Source: Alteromonas hispanica (GTDB lineage Bacteria; Pseudomonadota; Gammaproteobacteria; Enterobacterales; Alteromonadaceae). Taken from it: a stretch of 64,000 nucleotides of DNA. This document shows positions 1 to 11,822 of this stretch, in pieces. Where the stretch lies: the NCBI RefSeq assembly GCF_010500915.1, contig NZ_JAAAWP010000003.1, positions 310,001-374,000 of the forward strand, written 5' to 3'. Under the pieces are notes generated by a model. That model saw only the letters and a program-made list of their open reading frames with translations. It did not search any database and was not told the DNA's origin. Positions within the stretch are counted from its first letter, which is position 1, and each line of letters starts with the position of its first letter. A program made the translations under genes and the position numbers.

Positions 1-399
1 AGCAGCGAAGGAAAAAAAGTCATTCATCACGACTTTATGCTACAGCGCGAAGCGATAGACTTAAAAACCCTTATTGCCACCCTCAATGGTTTTTCACAAC
101 AGCAGACTGAAAAAGGGTATTACTTTCGCACTATTCTGGCTCTGCCCAACGAAAACGCGCGTTTTAAAGCCGTCACGCGGGTGCGATTAACAGAAAGCGA
201 AGCCGCTAATCGCATGCTGCTTACTGACTATTCCACCAGCTATTATCTTTTAGATAACGCTGGAAAAGCAGAGAGCACGCCATTTATTAGTGTCGACCAC
301 TACGCAGCCATGCGAGAGAACATACACGAATTTAATAGCCCCTATCATGCCTTTACAAAAGAGCGGGTATGCGGAGAAAAGTGGGAGTCGGGAATTTAA
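1..399 (+). CDS. C-terminal part of an unknown protein (5' end outside window)
   Basis: Reading frame 1 is open from the first base and stops at 397-399, so this is the tail of a gene that begins upstream of the window. About 132 residues are visible. A methionine at base 37 lies inside the open frame and is probably internal. The visible part looks like a soluble mixed alpha/beta protein. I see no signal peptide, membrane segment or catalytic motif and cannot name a family. It converges on ppiC, whose stop lies only about 20 bp away. Confidence 0.6.
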   Translation, partial: SSEGKKVIHHDFMLQREAIDLKTLIATLNGFSQQQTEKGYYFRTILALPNENARFKAVTRVRLTESEAANRMLLTDYSTSYYLLDNAGKAESTPFISVDHYAAMRENIHEFNSPYHAFTKERVCGEKWESGI

Positions 400-419
400 G
401 GGCGTTAACGTAAGAAGTA

Positions 420-701
420 TTAATTATTGCGATACAGGGTTTTGATAATATGGAAACCAAAACGGGTTTTTACTGGCCCGTGCACTTTTAACACTTCTTT
501 TTTAAACACAACATCATCGAACGCTTTTACCATTTGCCCGCGACGGAACTCCCCCAAATCGCCACCGCGTTTTCCCGATGGGCATGTTGAATGCTTTTTT
601 GCTAGCGTACTGAAATTTTTACCTTTTTTCAGCTGTTCTAAAATAGAAAGAGCCTCTTTTTCGGTTTTTACCAGAATATGTACCGCTGCTGCTGTTGCCA
701 T
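420..701 (-). CDS. ppiC: Peptidyl-prolyl cis-trans isomerase C (parvulin)
   Basis: Small single-domain parvulin that speeds cis-trans isomerisation of X-Pro bonds in the cytoplasm. From the methionine at 701 the product has 93 residues, the length of E. coli PpiC, and matches it throughout. It starts [17 protein letters not shown], has the family segment [19 protein letters not shown] and ends [12 protein letters not shown]. The open frame extends upstream to 797, but those 32 extra residues are not part of the family, so I chose 701. It is divergent from the DUF885 gene. The family assignment is certain; the start is very likely. Confidence 0.93.
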   Translation of the reverse strand: MATAAAVHILVKTEKEALSILEQLKKGKNFSTLAKKHSTCPSGKRGGDLGEFRRGQMVKAFDDVVFKKEVLKVHGPVKTRFGFHIIKTLYRNN

Positions 702-873
702 GACAATGCCCATTAGCGTTGAATATTTACGCCTCAGAGTATAACCCAGAGCAACGCTTAGCGTAAGCATACGAATAACCGCTAGGCAGTATTTCAATTT
801 TGCTGAATAGGTTTACTTTTTAGCGCAAATTCCGCTAACGTAGGTCGAGAACAAAATTTGGACAATAAAAATA

Positions 874-2697
874 ATGAAACAATTTTTTAAATGGATTGGC
901 GTTGGCTTAGTAGCCATAATCGCTTTAGGCGGCAGCTTTGCTGCTCACGAATGGTATGCAGATAAACCTTTTTACTTTAACAACTTTCTTAACCGAGAAA
1001 TGGTAAAAGTAGCGTTTGAAAGCCCGGAAACACTTACCTCTTTGGGGTTTTTAGAGTCGGTAGGCATTAAGGGGCACAACGCTAAGCTAGATGATGCTAG
1101 CCCCGAAAAAAGTGAGGAGCTTTATAACAAGGCTCGTAATATTAAAAGCGTCATCGAGAATTACGATGATGATGACTTAAGCAAAGATGAGTTACTTTCC
1201 AAGAAGATTACCCTTTACCTTCTTGATTACCTTCTCACTAATGAGCCCTTTCAATATCACACCTACCCTGTAAACCAACTTTTTGGGGTGCAAAATGGTT
1301 ACCCCAGCTTTATGCAGGGGCAGCATCAAATTAAAGATGAGACCGACGTTGAGAACTATCTCAGCCGCTTAGAAGCAGTTGACGAAAAGTTTGCACAGGT
1401 ATTGGAAGGCCTGAAACTACGTGAAGATAAAGGCATTATTCCGCCTCGCTTTGTTATCGAACGCGTGCTTGATGAAATGAACGGATTTATTTCATCACCG
1501 CTTAACGAGAACGTTCTTTACAGCTCGCTAAGAGAAAAAATGGCAGATATAGAGTCACTGTCCCAAGAGCAGCAAGACGACTTTTTAGCCAAAGCAGAAG
1601 CGCGAATTAATGATGATGTAAATCGTGCTTATCAGCTATTCATCGACTATTTCACAACACTTAAAACCAAAGCGGGCACAGATGACGGATACTGGCACTT
1701 ACCCGATGGCGATAAAGTATACGCCAACGCCCTTCGCTTTTTCACTACCACCGATATGACCGCAGACGAAATTCATAATATTGGCTTAAAAGAGGTAGCT
1801 AGAATTCAAGGTGAAATGCTCAAAATTCTTGCAGACGAAGGTTACGACACCTCTCAAGGCTTCACTACTGCCATGGACGCATTAGCCTCTGATCCTTCTC
1901 ACTATTATGAAGACAGCGATGCGGGCCGTGAGCAAATACTAAAAGACTATCAAATCATTCTTGATGAAATTGAAGAAGGTATGAGCGAGGTTTTTCGCAT
2001 TCGTCCTAAGGCAGGCATGGAAGTAGTTCGTATTCCTGAGTTTAAAGAAAAAACCGCACCTGGCGCGTATTATCAGCAGCCAGCCATAGACGGCTCTAGG
2101 CCGGGTCGCTTTTTCGCAAACCTTTACGACATAAAGGCAACACCCAAATACAGCATGCGAACGCTGGCCTATCACGAAGGCATTCCAGGCCATCACTTTC
2201 AAATAGCGCTAGCAATGGAAATTGAGGGCATGCCCTTTATTCGTAAAATGTCGCCATTCACTGCTTACACAGAAGGATGGGCGTTGTACTCAGAATATTT
2301 AGCGTGGGAAATGGGCTTTCAAGACAATCCATTGGATAATCTTGGTCGACTTCAAGCGGAATTATTTAGGGCGGTACGCTTGGTGGTAGATACTGGAATT
2401 CACCAAAAACGCTGGACCCGAGAAGAAGCTATCGACTACATGGTAAATAATACGGGTATGGCGCTAAGTGACGTTACCTCAGAAATTGAGCGTTATATTG
2501 TGATGCCTGGCCAGGCTACTTCATACAAAGTAGGCATGCTTAAGATTTTGGAGCTAAGAGAGAAGGCGAAAAATGCCTTAGGCGATAAGTTCGACTTACG
2601 CGATTTTCACGATGTCGTGCTGAAAAATGGGGCTGTTCCTCTTTCTATTTTAGAGGAATTAATCGACGCCTACATTGAAGACACTAAAAGCACATAA
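874..2697 (+). CDS. DUF885 family membrane-anchored protein, probable zinc metallopeptidase
   Basis: A protein of 607 residues with an N-terminal hydrophobic segment (about 7-24) that acts as signal peptide or anchor, so the body lies in the periplasm. The DUF885 signature is clear: HEGIPGHH at 434-441 gives an HExxGHH-type metal site, followed by TEGW around 466-469 and a histidine near 510 (TGIHQKRWT). These are expected zinc ligands and the catalytic glutamate. DUF885 proteins resemble carboxypeptidase-like metallopeptidases, but substrates are mostly unknown. The gene stands alone between divergent ppiC and convergent groL. Family confident; activity inferred. Confidence 0.88.
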   Translation: MKQFFKWIGVGLVAIIALGGSFAAHEWYADKPFYFNNFLNREMVKVAFESPETLTSLGFLESVGIKGHNAKLDDASPEKSEELYNKARNIKSVIENYDDDDLSKDELLSKKITLYLLDYLLTNEPFQYHTYPVNQLFGVQNGYPSFMQGQHQIKDETDVENYLSRLEAVDEKFAQVLEGLKLREDKGIIPPRFVIERVLDEMNGFISSPLNENVLYSSLREKMADIESLSQEQQDDFLAKAEARINDDVNRAYQLFIDYFTTLKTKAGTDDGYWHLPDGDKVYANALRFFTTTDMTADEIHNIGLKEVARIQGEMLKILADEGYDTSQGFTTAMDALASDPSHYYEDSDAGREQILKDYQIILDEIEEGMSEVFRIRPKAGMEVVRIPEFKEKTAPGAYYQQPAIDGSRPGRFFANLYDIKATPKYSMRTLAYHEGIPGHHFQIALAMEIEGMPFIRKMSPFTAYTEGWALYSEYLAWEMGFQDNPLDNLGRLQAELFRAVRLVVDTGIHQKRWTREEAIDYMVNNTGMALSDVTSEIERYIVMPGQATSYKVGMLKILELREKAKNALGDKFDLRDFHDVVLKNGAVPLSILEELIDAYIEDTKST

Positions 2698-2763
2698 CTG
2701 CAGTTTAGTAAGCATTTAAAGATAAGCCTGCATTGCAGGCTTAAAATATACACACATAAAAAA

Positions 2764-2793
2764 GGCGCTAACTTCAAAAAGTAGCGCCTTTTC
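2764..2793. terminator. Bidirectional terminator between the DUF885 gene and groL
   Basis: GGCGCTA (2764-2770) and TAGCGCC (2782-2788) form a 7-bp stem around an 11-base loop. A run of A precedes it and TTTTCTTT follows, so it can end transcription on both strands. It lies between two convergent genes. A second hairpin, AAGCCTGC-ATT-GCAGGCTT at 2724-2742, stands just before it without a U run. Confidence 0.8.
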
Positions 2794-2818
2794 TTTAAGC
2801 GTTAAGCTTAGGGGATGA

Positions 2819-4462
<1,644 letters not shown>

Positions 4463-4499
4463 TCAATTCCTCTCTTATTCGGTTAGTCGTTAATCGTTA

Positions 4500-4790
4500 T
4501 TACTCAACAATTGCTAGGATGTCGCTTTCGCTAAGGATAAGCACTTCTTCACCGTCTAGCTTTTCTGTTTTAACGCCGTAACCGTCACTAAAAATAACAG
4601 TGTCGCCAACTTTAACGTCTAGCGCTTTAATTTCGCCATTTTCTAGTATGCGACCGTTACCCACAGCGATTACTTCACCGCGAGTTGATTTTTCTGCTGC
4701 AGAACCAGTCAGAACGATACCGCCTGCAGATTTGCTTTCTTGCTCTGCGCGTTTAATGATTACGCGGTCGTGTAAAGGACGAATTGCCAT
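4500..4790 (-). CDS. groS: Co-chaperonin GroES (10 kDa)
   Basis: Heptameric lid of the GroEL chamber. The product has 96 residues, the normal length, beginning [14 protein letters not shown]. The mobile-loop region [20 protein letters not shown] is clear. An upstream methionine at 4814 would add eight non-family residues. AGGAGA eight bases before the ATG at 4790 fixes the start there. First gene of the groES-groEL operon. Confidence 0.99.
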   Translation of the reverse strand: MAIRPLHDRVIIKRAEQESKSAGGIVLTGSAAEKSTRGEVIAVGNGRILENGEIKALDVKVGDTVIFSDGYGVKTEKLDGEEVLILSESDILAIVE

Positions 4791-4903
4791 TTTCAAGTCT
4801 CCTGAAAATTCCACTATTCAAAGTTAATTATCAACATTCAACCTTTTGAATGTTGAGTGCCTGGATGCCCATTGCTGAGCAGTTAAACTGTTGTCTGCAC
4901 CGA

Positions 4904-4933
4904 TAGATGGGGTAGTACCTATTCAAGTTCAAG
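4904..4933 (-). promoter_or_regulatory. Sigma-32 type heat-shock promoter of groES-groEL
   Basis: On the minus strand a CTTGAA box (4928-4933) is followed after 15 bp by CCCCATCTA (4904-4912). This matches the heat-shock consensus CTTGAA-N11-16-CCCCATnT. A second, overlapping CTTGAA lies at 4922-4927, giving a 9-bp spacing that is too short. Transcription would start near 4897, leaving about 105 nt of leader before groS. The stretch 4934-5124 up to fxsA is AT-rich and shows no gene. Sequence match seen; sigma factor use inferred. Confidence 0.85.
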
Positions 4934-5124
4934 TGTTTTTCAGCAAAAAAATGTAAAAAAATTGATTTTTTTAATAAATAGCGGTGTTTTCAAAGGTGGG
5001 ACGGTTCATCACTTATCCACAAAGTGAGTGAACCGGTAAATTGAAGCAGCAAAAACATGGCAAATTATGATTGAACAGAAGCCGGTGAATAGCCTCCAAC
5101 GCTCTTGTCTGTATTTATTTAAGG

Positions 5125-5670
5125 CTACTTAAGGCGCTTATCTTCATCGTTTTGTGTGTTGTCGGTATATTCACCCTCGATAACGCCGTCTGAATCTTTC
5201 TTATCTGAGTGAAAAGGCGAGTTGCCCTGGCCATCGCCAAACGGGCTACCGGAGAAAGGGTTTTGCTGCTGATGGGAGTGAAACCCACCTGCGCTAGCTC
5301 CGCCCGGCATAACCACGCGCATTTTCATATGCTTACTAACTTGAGAGGCCAACAGATGTCGTGATCCTGGCATTACGAATAAAAAACCTAAGATATCTGT
5401 TACAAACCCTGGTGTTACTAACAAAACGCCAGCGATCACCAACATTAAGCCTTCAACCAACTCTTTGCCTGGCACCTCGTTACGCTGCATTTTTGCCTGT
5501 GCAGTTTGAAGTGTCGCAATTCCTTCGCGTTTAACAAAATAAGCACCAATAAAGGCCGTTAAAATAACAATACCTATGGTATTCCAGCCACCGATAATAC
5601 TGCCTACATTCACTAGAATGGCGATTTCTAGAATAGGGAGAAGGGCAAATAATATAAATAAAACCCGCAA
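5125..5670 (-). CDS. fxsA: FxsA family inner-membrane protein
   Basis: Polytopic inner-membrane protein of 181 residues. Hydrophobic segments lie near 1-20, 25-45 and 75-100. The family segment FVKREGIATLQTAQAKMQ is followed by PGFVTDILGFLFVMPGSRHLL. In E. coli FxsA overproduction relieves F-exclusion of phage T7; its normal role is unknown. The C-terminus is a polar Gly/Ser/Gln-rich tail. The only reasonable start is a TTG at 5670 with AGGA eight bases before it. The gene sits upstream of groES in the same orientation, as in E. coli. Confidence 0.92.
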   Translation of the reverse strand: MRVLFILFALLPILEIAILVNVGSIIGGWNTIGIVILTAFIGAYFVKREGIATLQTAQAKMQRNEVPGKELVEGLMLVIAGVLLVTPGFVTDILGFLFVMPGSRHLLASQVSKHMKMRVVMPGGASAGGFHSHQQQNPFSGSPFGDGQGNSPFHSDKKDSDGVIEGEYTDNTQNDEDKRLK

Positions 5671-6215
5671 AATGCGTCCTCTTTTGTCACTATAAACAAT
5701 GGAACTCGGGTACTATTTAATTGGCCGCTATTAAAGGGTGAATTTAATAGGTAACGTTTTCTCAGTACCGCGAAGTAAGTGATAGTTGTATGGCTTTAGA
5801 AACCGATCACAAGAAAAGGTTCGGTTTCTTTCGGTTAAACGGCTACACAGCGCGACCGACAACCACGGTTTTATACTTTCACCGTGAAACAATACTGTTA
5901 CTGTATCGGTCTTAGTACGCACAAAGCAAATTTTGCCCAATTTTTTGCGGGTAAAGTGTGTTTGTGACAGAGCACATTAGTGCAAGAACATTAAGCGCAG
6001 ATTATTTTCACGCCTTGCACTCTTTTTATACGAATAAACAGTATCAAGTAACGTTATAACTAAAGCGAGCAAGCGCGGATAGCAGTGAGTAAGTCAAAGT
6101 AAGTGTTCGTTAGAATGCGCTCGCGCGCCAAATGCGCGATACATCTAGTATGTTAAAGCAACAGAATTAAACCAATAAAATTCAGCAATACAAATGAATA
6201 AAAGAAGTTGTCATC
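5671..6215. other. Intergenic region between fxsA and dsbD
   Basis: About 545 bp without a gene I can support. A minus-strand open frame of 69 codons with a TTG start (5731-5940) is present, but it has no recognisable family and no clear ribosome binding site. The region should hold the promoters of the divergent genes fxsA and dsbD. In E. coli, cutA and other genes lie between these two; no trace of cutA is visible here. Confidence 0.5.
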
Positions 6216-8042
6216 ATGAATAATGTTTTACCCTTTTGTAAGCCTTCTTATCAGTCTGCATTTGATTCAATACGCCGTATGTTTATGGTTTTTACCTTGG
6301 CATTGTGCTCGATTATGTTGGCTACAAATACAGTGGCACAAACTAAATTCCCCGACAGTTTAGATGCGTCATTTTCTCAAGAACCTGAATTTTTAGATGT
6401 AGAACAAGCTTTTGTTTTCGACTTCAACCAAAAAAATAAAACGCTCTCCTTAACCTTTTCCATTGCAGACGGCTATTACCTGTATAAAAAGCAGTTTAAA
6501 TACGTAGCGAAAGATGCCGAAATAGGGACAGCCTCCTATCCCAAAGGAGTTATGATTGAGGATGAGTTTTTCGGCGAGTCTGAGGTATTTTATAACAGTG
6601 TTGTGATTACACTGCCTATCGAGAACGCCTCATCTGACGGTATCGTTAAGGTTCGCTATCAAGGGTGTGCCGACGCAGGGCTTTGCTACCCGCCAACGAT
6701 AAAAGTGGTTTACCTTAATGAGGTCATGGCCGAGGGGCAAGGCGCAAACGAGAGCAACGGATCCTCAGTGGAAAGTGAACAATTTTCGCTAGCAAATCAA
6801 CTTATCAACAAAGAAAACTTGCCTCTTACTCTTTTATTATTTTTTGCCTTAGGCATTGGGCTTGCATTTACGCCCTGTGTTTTCCCTATGTACCCTATTG
6901 TGTCTGGTATTGTTATTGGGCAAGGAAAAACAAAAACACTATCGCACTCTTTCTGGCTTACATTTGTTTATGTACAGGGCATGGCAATCACTTACTCTTT
7001 GCTTGGTCTTGTGGTAGCGGTGGCCGGCGCTCAATTTCAAGCAGCGCTGCAACACCCTGTAGTACTTGGTGTTTTCATTGCTTTATTTATCTCCTTGGCC
7101 GTTGCTTTGTTCGGCGGTTTTGAAATACAACTTCCCGCTAAATGGCAGGAAAAGCTGACATCGGCGAGCAATAACCAAACCCCGGGAAGCTTTGTGGGTG
7201 TTTTCATCATGGGCGTACTGTCTGGGCTTATTGCCTCGCCGTGTACCACCGCTCCGCTTACCGGAATTTTACTGTTCATTGCTCAAACAGGCGATATGAC
7301 CTTAGGCTTTATCTCGCTCTACTTGCTCAGCATAGGGATGGGAATACCGCTTATTCTCTTTGGCGTAACGGGCGGAAAACTGCTGCCAAAAGCAGGCAAC
7401 TGGATGAATGTTGTCAAGGTAACATTCGGGTTCATGATGCTCGCTGTCGCCATTGTATTTATAGAGCGTCTTTGGAATAGCGCCTTCTCCGATTTTTTAT
7501 GGGCAGCTCTGGGCTTTGGCTTATTTGGCTATTACTGGTGGCTAAATCGCGCTACAGCAAACTCAATGATGAAGCTTGGGCGCGCTATATTAGTGGCAAT
7601 AGGCATTATGGGCAGTGCAGGCATTGCTTATCAAACAGGCGAGAATGTGGGTCTTTGGGGAGAGAAAAAGGAACATCCTGAGTTTGTAAAAGCCAGAAAC
7701 CTTAACGACCTTCAACAAAAAATTGCGGCGGCCAACGCTCAAGACAAAACCGTGATGGTAGACCTTTATGCCGATTGGTGCGTGGCGTGTAAAGAGTTTG
7801 AAAAGTACACTTTCCCCGACCAGGGTGTGGTAACTGCACTAAACAATACAGTGTGGATGCAAATGGATCTCACTGATAACACGCCCGAACGCCAGGAAAT
7901 TTTTGATAAATTTGAAGTGCTTGGTTTGCCAACTATCTTATTTTTCGATACGAGTGGAAAGGAAATTCGTCAATCACGGGTTACTGGCTTTATGGATGCA
8001 GAAGAGTTTGCTGAACATGTCAATAATGCACTTATTAAGTGA
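6216..8042 (+). CDS. dsbD: Thiol:disulfide interchange protein DsbD
   Basis: Inner-membrane electron carrier passing reducing power from cytoplasmic thioredoxin to periplasmic DsbC, DsbG and CcmG. All three modules are present in 608 residues. A signal peptide (about 20-42) leads a periplasmic alpha domain with the cysteine pair C151/C157. The eight-helix membrane domain (about 203-470) has C221 in FTPCVFPMYP and C343 in SPCTTAPLTG. The C-terminal thioredoxin domain has WCVAC (C522/C525). The product could start at the second methionine cluster (residue 22), which would give a shorter signal peptide. Transcribed alone. Confidence 0.97.
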   Translation: MNNVLPFCKPSYQSAFDSIRRMFMVFTLALCSIMLATNTVAQTKFPDSLDASFSQEPEFLDVEQAFVFDFNQKNKTLSLTFSIADGYYLYKKQFKYVAKDAEIGTASYPKGVMIEDEFFGESEVFYNSVVITLPIENASSDGIVKVRYQGCADAGLCYPPTIKVVYLNEVMAEGQGANESNGSSVESEQFSLANQLINKENLPLTLLLFFALGIGLAFTPCVFPMYPIVSGIVIGQGKTKTLSHSFWLTFVYVQGMAITYSLLGLVVAVAGAQFQAALQHPVVLGVFIALFISLAVALFGGFEIQLPAKWQEKLTSASNNQTPGSFVGVFIMGVLSGLIASPCTTAPLTGILLFIAQTGDMTLGFISLYLLSIGMGIPLILFGVTGGKLLPKAGNWMNVVKVTFGFMMLAVAIVFIERLWNSAFSDFLWAALGFGLFGYYWWLNRATANSMMKLGRAILVAIGIMGSAGIAYQTGENVGLWGEKKEHPEFVKARNLNDLQQKIAAANAQDKTVMVDLYADWCVACKEFEKYTFPDQGVVTALNNTVWMQMDLTDNTPERQEIFDKFEVLGLPTILFFDTSGKEIRQSRVTGFMDAEEFAEHVNNALIK

Positions 8043-8123
8043 ATGAGATTACCAACAAACTCTCTAACCCCCAGGCGTTTAACAAGTATATAAAAGGTAG
8101 TTGATTGCTCGCTTATATATTAA

Positions 8124-8999
8124 ATGTCAGTTGTTGGATTTCAGGTTTTGATTAACACACTAAGCAGAACCACGATCATTTCGCTGATCTTAGCCTTTGC
8201 GTGCGCAATAGCAGCATTGCCGCTAAAGCTTGCAGCTCAGCAAATGAAGCCTTTGCAGCTTGAGGGCTGTTTTGACGAACGGCGCTTTTGCATTGTGCTT
8301 AGTGAAAGCAATAGAGGAACCGGTCAGCAGAACCGCACCTATCGCATAGGTATAAAAAGACATCTAAACCTGCCAGTTGCCGTTACGCTTTATTCTTCTG
8401 AACTAGGGCGTATGGCCCATGCAAACGCATTTTTGTCCGATGACAGTACTATTGAACTAGGTGAAACTTCATCACCCTCACGTTTTTGGTCAAACATGCG
8501 GGTTAAATGGACGGTGGGAGACATTAATGCGTCTCATAACAATAATTACTCATATGCACCGCCCCTGCAGCCGCTAGAAAATTATCCTGTTGTTCAGGGC
8601 GTGAACGGCAGCTTTAGTCACTTTGGTGCATCAAAATATGCTCTCGACTTCGGGGCAAAAAAAGGCACCCCCATTCTCGCAGCTCGTGGGGGAATTGTTA
8701 TTGATACAAAGAGCAGTGGCAGAAAAGGCGGACCTACACCAGAGTTTGCAAAGTATGCCAACTATATTGCTATCTTGCACAGCGATGGCACTACCGGTGA
8801 ATACTATCACCTGATGCATAACGGTGTTGCGGTAGCACGAGGCCAGCGCATCCAGGTAGGACAACTCATCGGATACACAGGAAATACTGGGTTTTCATCT
8901 GTACCCCATTTACATTTCGGTGTTTACGTTGCGAAATATCACGGTCGCTATGAAAGCGTTCCTTTTAAAATGAAAACGGTAAACGTAGACATAGAATAA
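8124..8999 (+). CDS. M23 family metallopeptidase (LytM/peptidoglycan endopeptidase type)
   Basis: A protein of 291 residues with an N-terminal hydrophobic segment (about 12-38) for export. The C-terminal M23 domain shows SHFGASKYALDFG (first His and Asp ligands), the GTPILAARGG turn and the final HLHFGV motif supplying the catalytic His and last zinc ligand. Such enzymes cleave peptide crosslinks in peptidoglycan or act on other periplasmic peptides. The N-terminal half is not a family I recognise. Active-site residues look complete. It follows dsbD by about 80 bp in the same direction. Confidence 0.88.
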   Translation: MSVVGFQVLINTLSRTTIISLILAFACAIAALPLKLAAQQMKPLQLEGCFDERRFCIVLSESNRGTGQQNRTYRIGIKRHLNLPVAVTLYSSELGRMAHANAFLSDDSTIELGETSSPSRFWSNMRVKWTVGDINASHNNNYSYAPPLQPLENYPVVQGVNGSFSHFGASKYALDFGAKKGTPILAARGGIVIDTKSSGRKGGPTPEFAKYANYIAILHSDGTTGEYYHLMHNGVAVARGQRIQVGQLIGYTGNTGFSSVPHLHFGVYVAKYHGRYESVPFKMKTVNVDIE

Positions 9000-9284
9000 A
9001 AGCAATATAACGCTCTATGCCAGGCATGGCACACCATCCACTCGTTTCCACACAACATTTCATTAACAAAAAGCAACGCTGCGAATGACAGCCTGTAGCA
9101 AAAACTTTGCGCCTAAAACACCTGATTAGACCAGTATTTTGCTGCTAAATCTTTCTCTATCTCTATAATCACACTATAAATCACGAAACGGATCGAACTA
9201 TTGGCTTTTTTTCGTGCAACTGAAACGGAAATTTGTTGAAATGACAAATACCGTGTCAATTACCCGAAGATAGCAGCAAATTAG

Positions 9285-9725
9285 ATGAATATTTTGTTAT
9301 TGAATGGCCCTAACTTAAATATGTTAGGTCAACGAGAGCCCGACAATTATGGTACGCAGACGCTGCAGAACATCGTAGATGATTTGCAGGCTCAGGCTGC
9401 GTCTAGCGACGTTACGCTAACGCATTTTCAGTCTAACGCTGAACATGCGCTTATTGAGCGTATTCACAGCGCTATGGGCAACACAGATGCCATCATTATT
9501 AATCCTGCTGCTTTTACACACACAAGCATTGCCATTCGCGACGCGTTACTCAGTGTAAGTATTCCGTTTATTGAAGTTCATTTGTCGAATGTTCACGCCC
9601 GTGAACCTTTTCGTCACCACTCCTATTTTTCTGATGTTGCAGCTGGCGTCATTGTCGGTCTTGGCCCTATGGGTTATTCGCTTGCGCTAACTGCAGCAGT
9701 CAATTTACCGAAATCGCAAAAATAA
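9285..9725 (+). CDS. aroQ: 3-dehydroquinate dehydratase, type II
   Basis: Third step of the shikimate pathway: 3-dehydroquinate to 3-dehydroshikimate, in a cytoplasmic dodecamer. The 146 residues carry the type II landmarks: [17 protein letters not shown] with the catalytic Tyr on the flexible lid, [16 protein letters not shown], and [14 protein letters not shown] with the catalytic His region. It heads the aroQ-accB-accC cluster (14 bp to accB), an arrangement common in gammaproteobacteria. Confidence 0.97.
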   Translation: MNILLLNGPNLNMLGQREPDNYGTQTLQNIVDDLQAQAASSDVTLTHFQSNAEHALIERIHSAMGNTDAIIINPAAFTHTSIAIRDALLSVSIPFIEVHLSNVHAREPFRHHSYFSDVAAGVIVGLGPMGYSLALTAAVNLPKSQK

Positions 9726-9739
9726 CGCAGAGAAAGAAC

Positions 9740-10201
9740 ATGGATATTAGAAAGATAAAGAAACTCATCGAGCTAGTTGAAGAATCTGGTGTAGCTGAGC
9801 TAGAAATTACTGAAGGTGAAGAGTCGGTACGAATTCACCGTGGTCCAACTGGTGTTCAAGCGCCGGTAAACTATAGCTTTGCAGCTCCCGCTGCACCACA
9901 GCAAGCTCCAGCCCAAGCGCCTGCGGCACCTGAAGTCGCTGCACCTTCTGAACCAGCTGCACCTGAAGGCCATGTAGTTAAATCGCCTATGGTTGGTACT
10001 TTCTATCGTGCTTCATCACCTACTTCTAAAGCATTTGCTGAAGTGGGACAGCAGGTTAAAGTAGGCGATACTTTATGTATTGTTGAAGCTATGAAAATGA
10101 TGAACCAAATTGAGTCTGACAAAGCCGGCGTTGTAAAAGCAATTTTAGTAGAGAACCAAGATCCGGTTGAATTTGACCAGCCAATGTTCATCATCGAATA
10201 A
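9740..10201 (+). CDS. accB: Biotin carboxyl carrier protein of acetyl-CoA carboxylase
   Basis: Carries biotin between the carboxylase and carboxyltransferase halves of acetyl-CoA carboxylase, the first committed step of fatty acid synthesis. 153 residues: an N-terminal domain (1-35), an Ala/Pro/Gln-rich linker (about 47-75) and the biotinyl domain. EAMKMMN places the biotin-accepting lysine at K119. It lies 14 bp after aroQ and 14 bp before accC, so the three are very likely co-transcribed. Confidence 0.98.
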   Translation: MDIRKIKKLIELVEESGVAELEITEGEESVRIHRGPTGVQAPVNYSFAAPAAPQQAPAQAPAAPEVAAPSEPAAPEGHVVKSPMVGTFYRASSPTSKAFAEVGQQVKVGDTLCIVEAMKMMNQIESDKAGVVKAILVENQDPVEFDQPMFIIE

Positions 10202-10215
10202 GTGAGCAATTCACA

Positions 10216-11559
10216 ATGCTAGATAAAGTACTTATTGCCAACCGTGGTGAAATTGCCCTGCGAATTTTAAGAGCCTGTAAAGAATTGGGCATTAAAACCG
10301 TAGCTGTGCATTCCACTGCGGACAGAAATTTAAAGCACGTGTTGCTTGCCGACGAATCTATTTGTATCGGTAAAGCATCTGCGACCGAGAGCTATCTTAA
10401 TATTCCGCGTATTATTGCAGCAGCAGAAGTTACAAACTCTATAGCAATCCACCCTGGCTATGGTTTTTTAGCAGAAAATGCAGACTTTGCTGAAGCGGTA
10501 GAAAAAAGCGGTTTTATCTTTATTGGACCTACAGCGGAAACCATTAACCTGATGGGTGATAAAGTATCTGCTATTAACGCTATGAAGAAAGCCGGCGTTC
10601 CTTGCGTACCAGGTTCAGATGGCCCGTTAACTGACGACGAAGAGCGCAACAAAGCCATAGCAAAGCGCATTGGATATCCAATTATTGTTAAAGCTGCTGG
10701 TGGCGGCGGTGGTCGTGGTATGCGTGTTGTGCGCAGCGAAGGCGAACTGGTAAAAGCAATTCAAACCACACAGGCAGAGGCTGGTTCAGCGTTTGGTAAC
10801 CCAACGGTTTACATGGAAAAGTTCCTAGAAAACCCTCGTCACGTTGAAATTCAAGTGCTTGCTGACGGACAGGGCAATGCTATTCACTTAGGTGAGCGCG
10901 ACTGTTCTATGCAGCGCCGCCATCAGAAAGTGGTAGAAGAAGCACCTGCACCAGGTATTTCAGAGCAAATGCGTGCAAAAATAGGCGACCGTTGTCGCAG
11001 AGCCTGTATTGAAATCAATTATCGAGGCGCTGGTACATTCGAATTCCTATATGAAAACGGCGAATTCTATTTTATTGAAATGAACACCCGTATTCAGGTA
11101 GAGCACCCTGTGTCAGAAATGATTACTGGCGTTGATTTGATAAAAGAGCAGCTTCGCATAGCAGCAGGTCAGCCGCTGTCTATCGACCAGTCTCAAATAC
11201 AAATTCGCGGGCATGCAATCGAGTGTCGTATTAATGCTGAAGATCCAGAAACCTTCATCCCAAGCCCTGGACTCATTAATATGTTTCATGCGCCAGGTGG
11301 TTTAGGGATCCGCTGGGAGTCGCATATTTATGCTGGCTATACAGTTCCTCCTTTTTACGACTCTATGATTGGTAAGCTAATTGCCTACGGCGAAAGCCGT
11401 GACGAGGCCATCGCGCGTATGCGCCATGCTTTGGAAGAGATTGTGGTTGACGGTATTAAAACTAATATTCCACTACAAAGACGGATTATGGCCGATGAAA
11501 ACTTCTTCGCGGGTGGTACTAATATTCACTACCTCGAAAAGAAACTGGGCTTAAACTAA
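10216..11559 (+). CDS. accC: Biotin carboxylase subunit of acetyl-CoA carboxylase
   Basis: ATP-grasp enzyme that carboxylates the biotin of AccB using bicarbonate. 447 residues, full length. It begins [20 protein letters not shown], has the glycine-rich ATP loop [29 protein letters not shown] and the catalytic [18 protein letters not shown]. The cluster is followed by a weak terminator rather than directly by prmA, its usual neighbour in many relatives. Confidence 0.98.
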   Translation: MLDKVLIANRGEIALRILRACKELGIKTVAVHSTADRNLKHVLLADESICIGKASATESYLNIPRIIAAAEVTNSIAIHPGYGFLAENADFAEAVEKSGFIFIGPTAETINLMGDKVSAINAMKKAGVPCVPGSDGPLTDDEERNKAIAKRIGYPIIVKAAGGGGGRGMRVVRSEGELVKAIQTTQAEAGSAFGNPTVYMEKFLENPRHVEIQVLADGQGNAIHLGERDCSMQRRHQKVVEEAPAPGISEQMRAKIGDRCRRACIEINYRGAGTFEFLYENGEFYFIEMNTRIQVEHPVSEMITGVDLIKEQLRIAAGQPLSIDQSQIQIRGHAIECRINAEDPETFIPSPGLINMFHAPGGLGIRWESHIYAGYTVPPFYDSMIGKLIAYGESRDEAIARMRHALEEIVVDGIKTNIPLQRRIMADENFFAGGTNIHYLEKKLGLN

Positions 11560-11568
11560 TCCCCCCCT

Positions 11569-11611
11569 TTGGGCTGTATCGCAATGTTGGTGCAGCCCAA
11601 TTTTACCTTTT
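11569..11611 (+). terminator. Probable terminator after accC
   Basis: TTGGGCTG (11569-11576) pairs with CAGCCCAA (11593-11600) around a 16-base loop, followed by TTTTACCTTTT. The stem starts 10 bp after the accC stop codon. Confidence 0.6.
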
Positions 11612-11822
11612 CCCCTCTTTTCTATAATTGCTTAAAACTGTAATCTAAATCTAAAGTGACCCGCTTATACCGGCTTTCTTAAAGTCTCTGAAACTACACT
11701 TCTGCTCAATATAGGATAAAGAAAGACAGTATCACTGCAGTGATTCGCATTTTGCGATTATAACAATCAATTTTTACTGATTTTATGTTTGATTAACATG
11801 AGTACACTTACTTGCATTGAAA

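Noticed and set aside
2724-2742. Hairpin AAGCCTGC-ATT-GCAGGCTT
   Set aside because: Stable stem but no U run; the terminator beside it is the better one.
5731-5940. 69-codon minus-strand frame with TTG start
   Set aside because: No family, no clear ribosome binding site and it lies in a probable promoter region; mentioned only within the intergenic entry.
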